DNA of 64,000 bases from Marivita sp. XM-24bin2. Lineage in GTDB: Bacteria > Pseudomonadota > Alphaproteobacteria > Rhodobacterales > Rhodobacteraceae. The notes under the pieces were generated by a model. That model was not told the DNA's origin. It ran no database searches and saw nothing but the letters and a program-made list of their open reading frames with translations. Position 1 is the stretch's first letter. Every line of letters begins with the position of its first letter. Of this stretch, positions 37,722 through 44,793 are shown piece after piece. A program made the position numbers and the translations under genes. Location of the stretch: the NCBI GenBank assembly GCA_003149565.1, contig QCWH01000001.1:70285-134284 (forward strand), read 5' to 3'.

Positions 37722-38240
37722 ATGAAACTGCCGATCCTCATCCATCCGGACCCCCGTCTGAAAAAGGTCTGCGAGCCCGTGCCCGATCTGTCGGACGATT
37801 TGCGCACGCTGGCCAAGGACATGCTTGAAACCATGTATGACGCGCCGGGCATCGGGCTGGCTGCGCCTCAGGTGGGTGTCCTGTCGCGCCTGATCGTGCT
37901 GGACTGCATCAAGGACGAGGAATCGACTCCGCGTCCGCTGATCATGTTCAACCCCGAGATTGTGGCGTCTTCCGATGACTTGAACGTCTACGAAGAGGGC
38001 TGTCTGTCGATCCCCGACCAATTCGCAGAGGTGACCCGACCCGAGGCGGTCAAGGTTGCGTGGATCGATGAGGACGGCAATCCGAAGGAAGAAGAGTTCG
38101 ACGGGCTTTGGGCGACCTGTGTGCAGCACGAGATCGACCACCTGAACGGCAAGCTTTTCATCGATTATCTTAAACCGCTCAAGCGGCAGATGATCACCCG
38201 CAAGATGGTCAAACTCAAGCGCGAGATGGCGCGCGCATGA
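37722..38240 (+). CDS. def: Peptide deformylase (active type)
   Basis: 172 residues. It removes the formyl group from nascent N-termini. All three catalytic motifs are intact: GIGLAAPQ (43-50), EGCLS (92-96, Cys metal ligand) and HEIDH (136-140, two His ligands and the catalytic Glu). The extended C-terminus ending KRQMITRKMVKLKREMARA is normal for alphaproteobacteria. First gene of the def-def2-fmt run; overlaps the next gene by four bases. Confidence 0.97.
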   Translation: MKLPILIHPDPRLKKVCEPVPDLSDDLRTLAKDMLETMYDAPGIGLAAPQVGVLSRLIVLDCIKDEESTPRPLIMFNPEIVASSDDLNVYEEGCLSIPDQFAEVTRPEAVKVAWIDEDGNPKEEEFDGLWATCVQHEIDHLNGKLFIDYLKPLKRQMITRKMVKLKREMARA

Positions 38241-38734
38241 GTGTACGGCGCTGTCTGCCGTGGCCGAATGCCTGCCTTCGTACGCCCGCTGAGCCGGTCG
38301 AAAAGATCACGGACGAAATCCGCGTGATCTGGGACGATATGATCGACACGATGGAGGCCATGCCCGGTGTCGGGCTGGCCGCCAACCAGATCGGTATCCT
38401 GAAACGCTTGGCGGTTGTTGATGCCTCCGATGATCGGGGGCGGGCGGTGCGGATGGCGAATCCGGAAATCCTGCACGCCTCGTTCCAGCTTCGGTCGCAT
38501 GAAGAAGCGAGCCCGAACCTGCCTGGCGTCTTTGCCAAGATCGAGCGACCGCGCGCTGTGACCGTACGGTTCATGGGGGACGACGGTACGGTTCGCGAAC
38601 AGGACTTCGTTGGTCTTTGGGCCACCTCGGTGCAGCACCAGATCGATCACCTGAATGGCAAGATGTATTTCGATCATCTGAGCAAGACCAAGCGCGACAT
38701 GCTTTTGCGGCGGGCGAAAAAGCTGAAAGGCTAG
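38237..38734 (+). CDS. Peptide deformylase paralogue lacking catalytic residues
   Basis: 165 residues, clearly deformylase-like over its full length (GVGLAANQ at 44-51, VGLWATSVQHQIDHLNGKMYF at 125-145), but the EGCLS motif is replaced by EEASPNLPG (89-97), so the Cys metal ligand is missing, and HEIDH has become HQIDH (134-138), so the catalytic Glu is Gln. The two His remain. It is therefore probably inactive as a deformylase. It overlaps the active def and precedes fmt by three bases; a regulatory, substrate-holding or protective role at the ribosome exit is possible but only a guess. Confidence 0.9.
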   Translation: MSVRRCLPWPNACLRTPAEPVEKITDEIRVIWDDMIDTMEAMPGVGLAANQIGILKRLAVVDASDDRGRAVRMANPEILHASFQLRSHEEASPNLPGVFAKIERPRAVTVRFMGDDGTVREQDFVGLWATSVQHQIDHLNGKMYFDHLSKTKRDMLLRRAKKLKG

Positions 38735-38737
38735 GAC

Positions 38738-39649
38738 ATGCGGATCATCTTCATGGGAACGCCCGATTTCTCGGTTCCGGTGCTTAACGCTCTGGTCGCG
38801 GCCGGGCACGAGATCGCTGCCGTCTATTGCCAGCCACCGCGTCCGGCGGGGCGGGGCAAGAAAGACCGTCCCACTCCCGTCCATGCGCGGGCCGAGGCAC
38901 TGGGCCTTGATGTGCGGCATCCGAAGTCGCTGCGGGATGATGACGCGCAGAACGACTTCGCCGCGCTTGGCGCGGACATTGCTGTTGTGGTCGCGTATGG
39001 GCTGATTCTGCCGCAAGTGGTTCTGGACGCACCGAAGCATGGATGTCTGAACATCCACGCCTCGCTTTTGCCGCGATGGCGTGGAGCCGCTCCGATCCAT
39101 CGCGCAATTATGGCAGGTGATGCAGAGACCGGCATCTGCATCATGCAAATGGAGGCCGGGCTAGACACCGGCCCTGTGCTGCTGCGACAGAAGACGCCGA
39201 TTGGCGCGACCGAAACCACAGGCGAATTGCATGATCGGCTGAGCGACATGGGCGCGGCCCTGATCGTGCAGGCACTTGACCGCTTGGATGATCTCACCCC
39301 GGAGCCGCAGCCCGACGAGGGCGTGACCTATGCCGAAAAGATCGACAAGTCCGAGGCGCAGATTGACTGGAGCCGTCCAGCTGTCGAGGTCGATCGCCAG
39401 ATCCGGGGGCTTTCACCGTTCCCTGGCGCATGGACGATGATCGGCAAGGAGCGGGTGAAACTGCTGGGCAGTCAGCTATCGGATCAAGCAGGCCCAAGCG
39501 GAACAGCGCTTGACGATGCCTTCACCATTGCCTGTGGAGTGGGAGCGGTTACCATCACCCGGGCACAGCGTGCTGGCAAAGGAGCGCAGGATACCGTGAC
39601 GTTTTTGCGCGGCATGCCGGTTCCAAAAGGAACACTTTTGGGAGAGTAG
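38738..39649 (+). CDS. fmt: Methionyl-tRNA formyltransferase
   Basis: 303 residues. It formylates Met-tRNA for initiation. Formyltransferase domain: [48 protein letters not shown] with the catalytic Asn-His-Asp set ([15 protein letters not shown] region), and [20 protein letters not shown]-terminal OB-like domain follows with [11 protein letters not shown]. It completes the start-methionine cycle with def. Two bases separate it from the YeaQ-type gene. Confidence 0.97.
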   Translation: MRIIFMGTPDFSVPVLNALVAAGHEIAAVYCQPPRPAGRGKKDRPTPVHARAEALGLDVRHPKSLRDDDAQNDFAALGADIAVVVAYGLILPQVVLDAPKHGCLNIHASLLPRWRGAAPIHRAIMAGDAETGICIMQMEAGLDTGPVLLRQKTPIGATETTGELHDRLSDMGAALIVQALDRLDDLTPEPQPDEGVTYAEKIDKSEAQIDWSRPAVEVDRQIRGLSPFPGAWTMIGKERVKLLGSQLSDQAGPSGTALDDAFTIACGVGAVTITRAQRAGKGAQDTVTFLRGMPVPKGTLLGE

Positions 39650-39651
39650 AC

Positions 39652-39912
39652 ATGTTCATGATATTGATGGGCACGGTCGTCATCGCAGGGATTGTCGGCT
39701 ATATCTCGGAAAAGACGGGCTTTACGAACAACGGAATCGTTCCCAGCATTATCATCTGTGTAGGGGGTGCATTTCTTGCCTACTTCGTGCGGATCATGTT
39801 CGGTATCGGTTTTGGCTCACCGGGCCTGAACGCCATCGTATCGTCGCTTGGTGCGCTCGTCATCGTGCCGACCCACTGGAGGGCGTCTGTTCGTGATCGT
39901 CGGCGCAGATAA
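39652..39912 (+). CDS. GlsB/YeaQ/YmgE-like small membrane protein 1
   Basis: 86 residues, two to three helices (MILMGTVVIAGIVGYISEKTG; IVPSIIICVGGAFLAYFVRIMFGIGFGSPGLNAIVSSLGALVIV), followed by a short basic end PTHWRASVRDRRRR. The glycine pattern is that of transglycosylase-associated YeaQ-type proteins, often called stress response membrane proteins; the function is unproven. It lies two bases from fmt and three bases before a second similar gene. Confidence 0.72.
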   Translation: MFMILMGTVVIAGIVGYISEKTGFTNNGIVPSIIICVGGAFLAYFVRIMFGIGFGSPGLNAIVSSLGALVIVPTHWRASVRDRRRR

Positions 39913-39915
39913 TCT

Positions 39916-40149
39916 ATGAACATCATCTTCCTACTGATCGTCGGAGCCGCCGCAGGATTTCTCGCAACTCGGTTCATGCGTGTCGAGATGAGCACACTGG
40001 CAACGGTCATGGTCGGTGTTGCTGGTGCGCTGATCGGTGGGCTTTTTATCCGCCTACTCCTCGCGGCGACAGGGGCGCTGGCAGGCCTTGTTGGAGCAGT
40101 TCTTGGGGCGATGGTGGTGATTTGGGTGGTGCAGAGACTGCGCTCCTGA
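39916..40149 (+). CDS. GlsB/YeaQ/YmgE-like small membrane protein 2
   Basis: 77 residues, almost all hydrophobic with Gly-zipper spacing (IVGAAAGFLATRFM; VGVAGALIGGLFIRLLLAATGALAGLVGAVLGAMVVIWVVQRLRS). Similar in kind to the gene before it, so the pair may act together in the inner membrane. The actual function is unknown. It converges on the universal stress protein gene with a 10-base gap. Confidence 0.72.
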   Translation: MNIIFLLIVGAAAGFLATRFMRVEMSTLATVMVGVAGALIGGLFIRLLLAATGALAGLVGAVLGAMVVIWVVQRLRS

Positions 40150-40159
40150 TCCGGCGTGC

Positions 40160-41017
40160 TTAGCGCATGATCAGGATTGGAACGCGGCACGAGCGGATCA
40201 TTTCCGTCGTTGTTGATCCAATGATAAAGCTGCGGACACGGCTGTGGCCATAAGCGCCCATGACCAGAATGTCGTGAGGCTCCTGATCTGTGATCTGGGC
40301 GAGCACTTTTTCCGGTTCTCCACTTTGCACTAGGGTCTTTGCCTCAAAGCCACCCGCTTTCAGTGTCGCAATCGCATCGGACAATGATTTTTGAATGGCG
40401 GGCGTTTCCTTGCCTGCGAATACCAATGTCACAGAAAGACCGGCGAACATCGGGCTGCGCGCGATGTAGTCGATGGCCTTTAACGAGGACGGCCCGCCGT
40501 CGAAGGCAACAAGTACCGATGTGACTGGCTTGAAGGCGCGGTTCGCGATGAACACCGGTTTGTGGCTTGCCCGGACAATACGTTCGAGGTTCGAGCCAAG
40601 ATGTTCCATCGCCAATCCGGCTGCCTCACCTCGCTTGCCGATCACGATCATGTCGCCGGTTTCTTCCTTCGCGGTGATCGTTTCGACAAGATCACCTTGC
40701 CGCAGACGAGTCTCGACCGTGATGTCGGCGTCTTTCTGAATGATGGCCTTGGCGTCTTCGAGAATGGCGCGCCCGTGTTCGTGAGCCAGCTTGGCACGCG
40801 TTGCGTCCAGTTCGGACAACTGCTCAAGCAAGGCTGACCGCGCGCCTAGCCGGATTGCTCCGGACAGGTCCTGCTTTTCCACCGCATCCCGCCGGCCCAT
40901 CACATGATAGACCTTGACCTTCCAAGAGTTCCGATCAGCGATCCAAGCCGCATGAAGGCAAACGCTTTCGGCATAAGCTGAGGCGTCCACAAGGGCGATG
41001 AGAGTGTTTGTTGTCAT
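40160..41017 (-). CDS. Tandem universal stress protein (UspA)
   Basis: 285 residues made of two UspA domains (about 1-145 and 150-285). Both have the ATP-binding pattern: VIGKRGEAAGLAMEHLGSNLERIV in the first and VMGAYGHSRVRSFIIGSTTTEMI in the second (G-x2-G-x9-G-S/T). It probably binds nucleotide and helps survival under stress or modulates the neighbouring transporter. It follows the SulP gene after 11 bases on the same strand, so the two are likely co-transcribed. Confidence 0.92.
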   Translation of the reverse strand: MTTNTLIALVDASAYAESVCLHAAWIADRNSWKVKVYHVMGRRDAVEKQDLSGAIRLGARSALLEQLSELDATRAKLAHEHGRAILEDAKAIIQKDADITVETRLRQGDLVETITAKEETGDMIVIGKRGEAAGLAMEHLGSNLERIVRASHKPVFIANRAFKPVTSVLVAFDGGPSSLKAIDYIARSPMFAGLSVTLVFAGKETPAIQKSLSDAIATLKAGGFEAKTLVQSGEPEKVLAQITDQEPHDILVMGAYGHSRVRSFIIGSTTTEMIRSCRVPILIMR

Positions 41018-41028
41018 GGTCAGCCTCC

Positions 41029-42519
41029 CTAGTGGCCCAGCAATTCGTTCATGGCGCCGGGTTTGTCATGTATGGCCAACCGGTCGACAATGGTTTCCGA
41101 GGCCTCGTTCAGACCAATGAGGTCCACCTCGGCACCCTCTCTGCGGAACTTGAGCACAGCCATGTCCAGCGCGGCAACCGACGAAATGTCCCAGATATGG
41201 GCGCGACTAAGATCAATGGTCACCTTCTCCGGGGCTTCTTTGAAGTCAAACGCTTTCATAAAGTCCTCTGACGACGCAAAGAATAGCTGGCCTTCGATTG
41301 TGTAGGTCCGGTGATTGCCATCCGGCGTGATAGACGTTCGAACACGGAACAGCTGCGAGATCTTCCAGGCAAAGAAGATGCCCGACAAGAGCACACCGAC
41401 CAAAACGCCAATGGCCAGGTTGTGGGTGTAAATTACAAAGAACACTGTCGCCAGCATCACAATGGATGATGACTTCGGATGGTCGCGCAGGTTTTTGATC
41501 GACGACCACGAGAATGTTCCGATGGACACCATGATCATGATTGCCACCAGCGCCGCCATTGGGATGATCGCAACGATGTCGCCAAGAGCCACCACGAGGA
41601 TAAGAAGGAACAGACCGGCCACAAAGCTGGACAAACGTCCGCGACCGCCGGATTTCACGTTGATGATCGACTGACCGATCATCGCGCATCCGGCCATGCC
41701 CCCGATGAAGCCGGTGGCGGTGTTGGCAAGGCCCTGACCGATGCATTCCTGATTGCGGTTCGACGAGGTGTCGGTGAGATCATCGACAATCTGCTGGGTC
41801 ATAAGGCTTTCCAGCAAGCCAACCACGGCTACAGCGACCGAGTAGGGGAAGATGATCTGCAAGGTCTCGAAGGTCAGTGGAATGTCCGGGATCAGAAATA
41901 CCGGAAGTGTGTCCGGCAATTCACCCATATCGCCAACGGTACGCACATCCCACCCCATCAGAACGACGACAGCGGTCAGCACGATGATGGTTACCAGCGG
42001 CGACGGAACCGCTTTGGTCAGCAGCGGGAAGAGATAGATGATCAACAGCCCGGACGCGACAAGAGCATAGGTCATCATTGGCACCCGGCTTGGATCAAGT
42101 TCAGGAAGCTGCGCCATGAAGATCAGGATCGCCAGAGCGTTAACGAAGCCAGTCATCACGGATTTCGACACGAAGCGCATCACGTAGCCCAGTTTCAACA
42201 GACCCGCACCGATCTGCAAGAGACCGGCAAGCACGGTCGCGGCCAGCAAGTATTGCAGACCGTGATCCTTGACCAGCGTGACCATCAGAACGGCTGTTGC
42301 AGCGGTTGCCGCCGAGATCATGCCCGGGCGGCCGCCAGTAATGGCCGTAATCACGGCGATCGAAAAAGACGCATAAAGCCCGACTTTGGGATCAACACCC
42401 GCAATGATCGAAAACGCGATGGCTTCGGGGATCAACGCCAGTGCTACGACGAGACCGGACAAGAGGTCTCCACGAATATTGTGGACCCATTGATGTTTGT
42501 ACTGTGCAAGTGAGATCAT
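41029..42519 (-). CDS. SulP family inorganic anion transporter with STAS domain
   Basis: 496 residues: about 14 helices with the SulP opening [37 protein letters not shown] (about 15-51) and [18 protein letters not shown], then a cytosolic STAS domain (about 400-496, [48 protein letters not shown]). Transports sulfate, bicarbonate or a related anion, probably with sodium or proton. Start 42519 ([11 protein letters not shown]) gives the normal N-terminus; the ribosome binding site is weak. Divergent from the GST gene. Confidence 0.93.
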   Translation of the reverse strand: MISLAQYKHQWVHNIRGDLLSGLVVALALIPEAIAFSIIAGVDPKVGLYASFSIAVITAITGGRPGMISAATAATAVLMVTLVKDHGLQYLLAATVLAGLLQIGAGLLKLGYVMRFVSKSVMTGFVNALAILIFMAQLPELDPSRVPMMTYALVASGLLIIYLFPLLTKAVPSPLVTIIVLTAVVVLMGWDVRTVGDMGELPDTLPVFLIPDIPLTFETLQIIFPYSVAVAVVGLLESLMTQQIVDDLTDTSSNRNQECIGQGLANTATGFIGGMAGCAMIGQSIINVKSGGRGRLSSFVAGLFLLILVVALGDIVAIIPMAALVAIMIMVSIGTFSWSSIKNLRDHPKSSSIVMLATVFFVIYTHNLAIGVLVGVLLSGIFFAWKISQLFRVRTSITPDGNHRTYTIEGQLFFASSEDFMKAFDFKEAPEKVTIDLSRAHIWDISSVAALDMAVLKFRREGAEVDLIGLNEASETIVDRLAIHDKPGAMNELLGH

Positions 42520-42871
42520 GAATGATTTTGCCCGTAGGCCGCGCGACACGCGTGCGGTCTTTGTCAGTCTGTGCGGTTCAGTGGGGTACCTTGGGAAGGC
42601 CATCCCGTATGGCCGACGAGCGCGTCGCTCGCCTGAATTCACGCCCCTGTAGCCCGGAGTCGTCAAGAAGCCAAGGCATTGCCGGCCTTCGTCGTCTTAA
42701 GAGAGCTGATTTTTGCACCGTATGCATGAAGTTTGGGCCATTGAGAGCTCTCGAAACACTGCGGCTAAGGCCTTTGTGCGTTTTTCGGGAGCATCCTGCG
42801 CGGCACTACGCGTTTTGTGAATGAGCGCAGAGAACTATGTTCTCTCTCAACGTGGAATGAAGGAGGAACTG
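42520..42871. promoter_or_regulatory. Long divergent intergenic region, SulP / glutathionyl-hydroquinone reductase
   Basis: 352 bases without a gene I can support. It contains a stem GGCCAT-N5-ATGGCC (42598-42614) and, close to the GST gene, a perfect 7-base inverted repeat AGAGAAC-TAT-GTTCTCT (42829-42845), which has the shape of an operator. The GST gene's ribosome binding site is GGAGGAACTG just before 42872. No RNA gene was recognised. Confidence 0.5.
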
Positions 42872-43861
42872 ATGGGTTTGCTGGTCGATGGTGTTTGGAA
42901 GGACCAATGGTTCGACACCAAGAGCACAGGTGGTGCGTTCAAGCGCAGTACATCCAAGTATCGCAATTGGATCACTGCAGACGGCAGCGCCGGTCCGGAG
43001 GGGGAAGGCGGTTTCGCTGCTGAATCCGGACGATATCACCTCTATGTCAGCCTAGCGTGTCCTTGGGCGCACCGAACCCTGATCTTTCGCTCGATCAAAG
43101 GTCTGACCGATCATATCGGCGTCTCTGTGGTGCACCCGGATATGTTGGGCGACGGCTGGAGCTTTGACGCCGACTTTCCCGGCGCAACCGGCGACAAGCT
43201 GTACGATCTGCCGTTTGCGCGCGACATTTATCTCAAGGCTGATCCCAAGGCGTCAGGTCGTGTCACAGTGCCGATCCTGTGGGACAAAGAGCGTGAAACC
43301 ATTGTGTCGAACGAAAGCTCCGAGATCATTCGCATGTTCAACTCGGCTTTCAACCAGATCACCGGCAATTCTGACGATTACTGGCCGGAGCCTCTGCGAG
43401 ACGAGATTGAAGAGGTCAATGCCCGCGTCTACGACACTGTGAATAACGGCGTCTACAAGTCAGGTTTCGCGACCACACAAGACGCGTATGATGCCGCCGT
43501 CGTGCCCCTGTTCGACAGCCTCGACTGGTTGGAAGACCGTCTTTCACAGCAGCGCTATCTAGTCGGAAATCAGATCACCGAGGCGGATTGGCGTCTGTTC
43601 ACCACTTTGGTCCGGTTCGACTCGGTGTATCACCTGCATTTCAAATGCAATCGCCGCCGGATCATCGACTATCCGAACCTGTGGGCCTACACCCGAGAAC
43701 TTTATCAGAAGCCCGGGGTATCGGAGACCGTCAATTTCGATCACATCGTTCGGCACTATCACTACAGCCACGAAACCATCAATCCGCATCGGATTATTCC
43801 GATCAATCCCGTTCTGGATTTCGATGCGCCGCATCATCGAGCTCAGTTGGCTGCGGCCTAG
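42872..43861 (+). CDS. Glutathionyl-hydroquinone reductase (YqjG/ECM4 class GST)
   Basis: 329 residues, the length of xi-class glutathione transferases, which remove glutathione from glutathionyl-hydroquinones through a catalytic Cys. That Cys is in SLACPWAHR (Cys63). The N-terminal YRNWIT block and the helical C-terminal domain with NNGVYKSGFATTQDAYD and LVGNQITEADWRLFTTLVRFDSVYHLHFKCNRRRI are class-specific. ATG 42872 follows GGAGGAACTG; an earlier ATG at 42821 is weaker. Its TAG stop shares CTAG with the convergent receiver gene. Confidence 0.94.
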   Translation: MGLLVDGVWKDQWFDTKSTGGAFKRSTSKYRNWITADGSAGPEGEGGFAAESGRYHLYVSLACPWAHRTLIFRSIKGLTDHIGVSVVHPDMLGDGWSFDADFPGATGDKLYDLPFARDIYLKADPKASGRVTVPILWDKERETIVSNESSEIIRMFNSAFNQITGNSDDYWPEPLRDEIEEVNARVYDTVNNGVYKSGFATTQDAYDAAVVPLFDSLDWLEDRLSQQRYLVGNQITEADWRLFTTLVRFDSVYHLHFKCNRRRIIDYPNLWAYTRELYQKPGVSETVNFDHIVRHYHYSHETINPHRIIPINPVLDFDAPHHRAQLAAA

Positions 43862-44220
43862 ACGGGTTTAGCATAATGCTCGACCATCGCAGCCAAGTCG
43901 TCCGGCTGGGTCGCGCTGGGAACAAAGGCACAGGCGTTTGAACACAGCTGAAAGATTGATCCGTCTGAAAAGAAGCTCGTGTTCGAGACAAAAATCACGC
44001 CTGCATCAGGGTGGCGGAAGCTGGCGTAGTCCGCCACTGCAAAAGCGCTGCCGTCATCCAATACAACATCAAGAATGATGATCGGGTAAAACTGCTCCTG
44101 CAGCAGATCGACGGCGCTTTCCTGATCATGAACGACATCGACCACGTGCCCATGCCGGTGCAGATGGCGCTGCCAAATGTCGCCAAGTGTGGCGTTGTTC
44201 TGGACGATCAGCACATTCAT
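43858..44220 (-). CDS. Single-domain response-regulator-like (degenerate receiver) protein
   Basis: 120 residues, only a CheY-like fold. The phosphoacceptor Asp is present (IIILD, D51), but the acidic pair that normally follows the first strand is replaced by Gln-Asn-Asn (residues 7-9) and the usual Lys after strand 5 by Pro-Ser (FVPSATQPDD). It therefore may not be phosphorylated normally and may signal by protein contact. ATG 44220 (MNVLIVQNN) is the natural start; the frame goes back to 44286. A CtrA-like box lies about 70 bases upstream. Convergent 4-base overlap with the GST gene. Confidence 0.8.
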   Translation of the reverse strand: MNVLIVQNNATLGDIWQRHLHRHGHVVDVVHDQESAVDLLQEQFYPIIILDVVLDDGSAFAVADYASFRHPDAGVIFVSNTSFFSDGSIFQLCSNACAFVPSATQPDDLAAMVEHYAKPV

Positions 44221-44289
44221 TGGGGACAACAGGGCTTTCACTTCTTTGAGCGCATACCAGGAGAGTCGGCTGTTATTAGATAACAAAGG

Positions 44290-44305
44290 GTTAATTATTG
44301 AGTAA
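44290..44305 (-). promoter_or_regulatory. Candidate CtrA box upstream of the receiver gene
   Basis: On the minus strand TTAC-N7-TTAAC matches the CtrA consensus TTAA-N7-TTAAC at eight of nine fixed positions. It lies in the AT-rich gap 44221-44394, about 70 bases before the receiver gene start, a sensible place for activation. Roseobacters use CtrA mainly for motility, gene transfer agents and quorum-linked genes. Confidence 0.45.
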
Positions 44306-44394
44306 AGAATATGCAGAAGTCGTAAAGGTGAGCGGAAGATGGCCGATCGGAGTCCGTTCTGACGGCTCTCGGTTTGCAGGACTTGAATGCCTAT

Positions 44395-44751
44395 TCAAGG
44401 CCGCGTCGGAAACCTGTCGCCCGCCTCTGTGATGACAATCAACCGGTCCGTTTCGTCAAACACATATAAATCGCAGCGCGAAGCGCCGGTAACGAACTCA
44501 ATGCAGATGGTGCTGTCCGTCATGACGGTGAAGTATCCGTATCCCGTACCGCCATTGTTGGCGTAGGTGTAGGTATAGCGCCCATCTTCGTAAAACCGTG
44601 ATTGCCCATCGTCGTAAAACGTGATGGTTCCGCCCCGAAGCAATGCATCCAGCGCTGCCTGCTGCAACAGCCGATCGGTCTCACGGGGGACTGCTTGCTG
44701 CGCACACAGGTTTACCGGGATCAGAGCAAAGGCGAGGGCAAATCGGATCAT
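44395..44751 (-). CDS. Small secreted protein, unknown
   Basis: 118 residues with a Sec signal peptide (MIRFALAFALIPVNLCAQQA) and a mature part rich in Tyr, Asp and Gly (ITFYDDGQSRFYEDGRYTYTYANNGGTGYGYF), with two Cys that may pair (TICIEF, SRCDLYVF). I know no named family; similar small periplasmic proteins are common in this group. It lies 42 bases after smc, same strand. The stretch GGTTAAGGTTAAAGC upstream acts as its ribosome binding site. Confidence 0.65.
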   Translation of the reverse strand: MIRFALAFALIPVNLCAQQAVPRETDRLLQQAALDALLRGGTITFYDDGQSRFYEDGRYTYTYANNGGTGYGYFTVMTDSTICIEFVTGASRCDLYVFDETDRLIVITEAGDRFPTRP

Positions 44752-44793
44752 GCTTTAACCTTAACCGCAGGGTCAGGAATCGCGCAGACACGA

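Noticed and set aside
37614..38141. Upstream extension of the C-S lyase frame by about 176 codons
   Set aside because: It reads through def on the opposite strand; the family N-terminus and a ribosome binding site are at 37613.
39870..39912. Frameshift in the first YeaQ-type gene (odd basic end PTHWRASVRDRRRR)
   Set aside because: Length and the ALVIVPTHWR-like end fit members of the family as I recall them; no better continuation in other frames.
44752..44770. TTAACC direct repeat as a CtrA half-site pair
   Set aside because: Spacing is wrong for TTAA-N7-TTAA and the same bases form the ribosome binding region of the small secreted protein.
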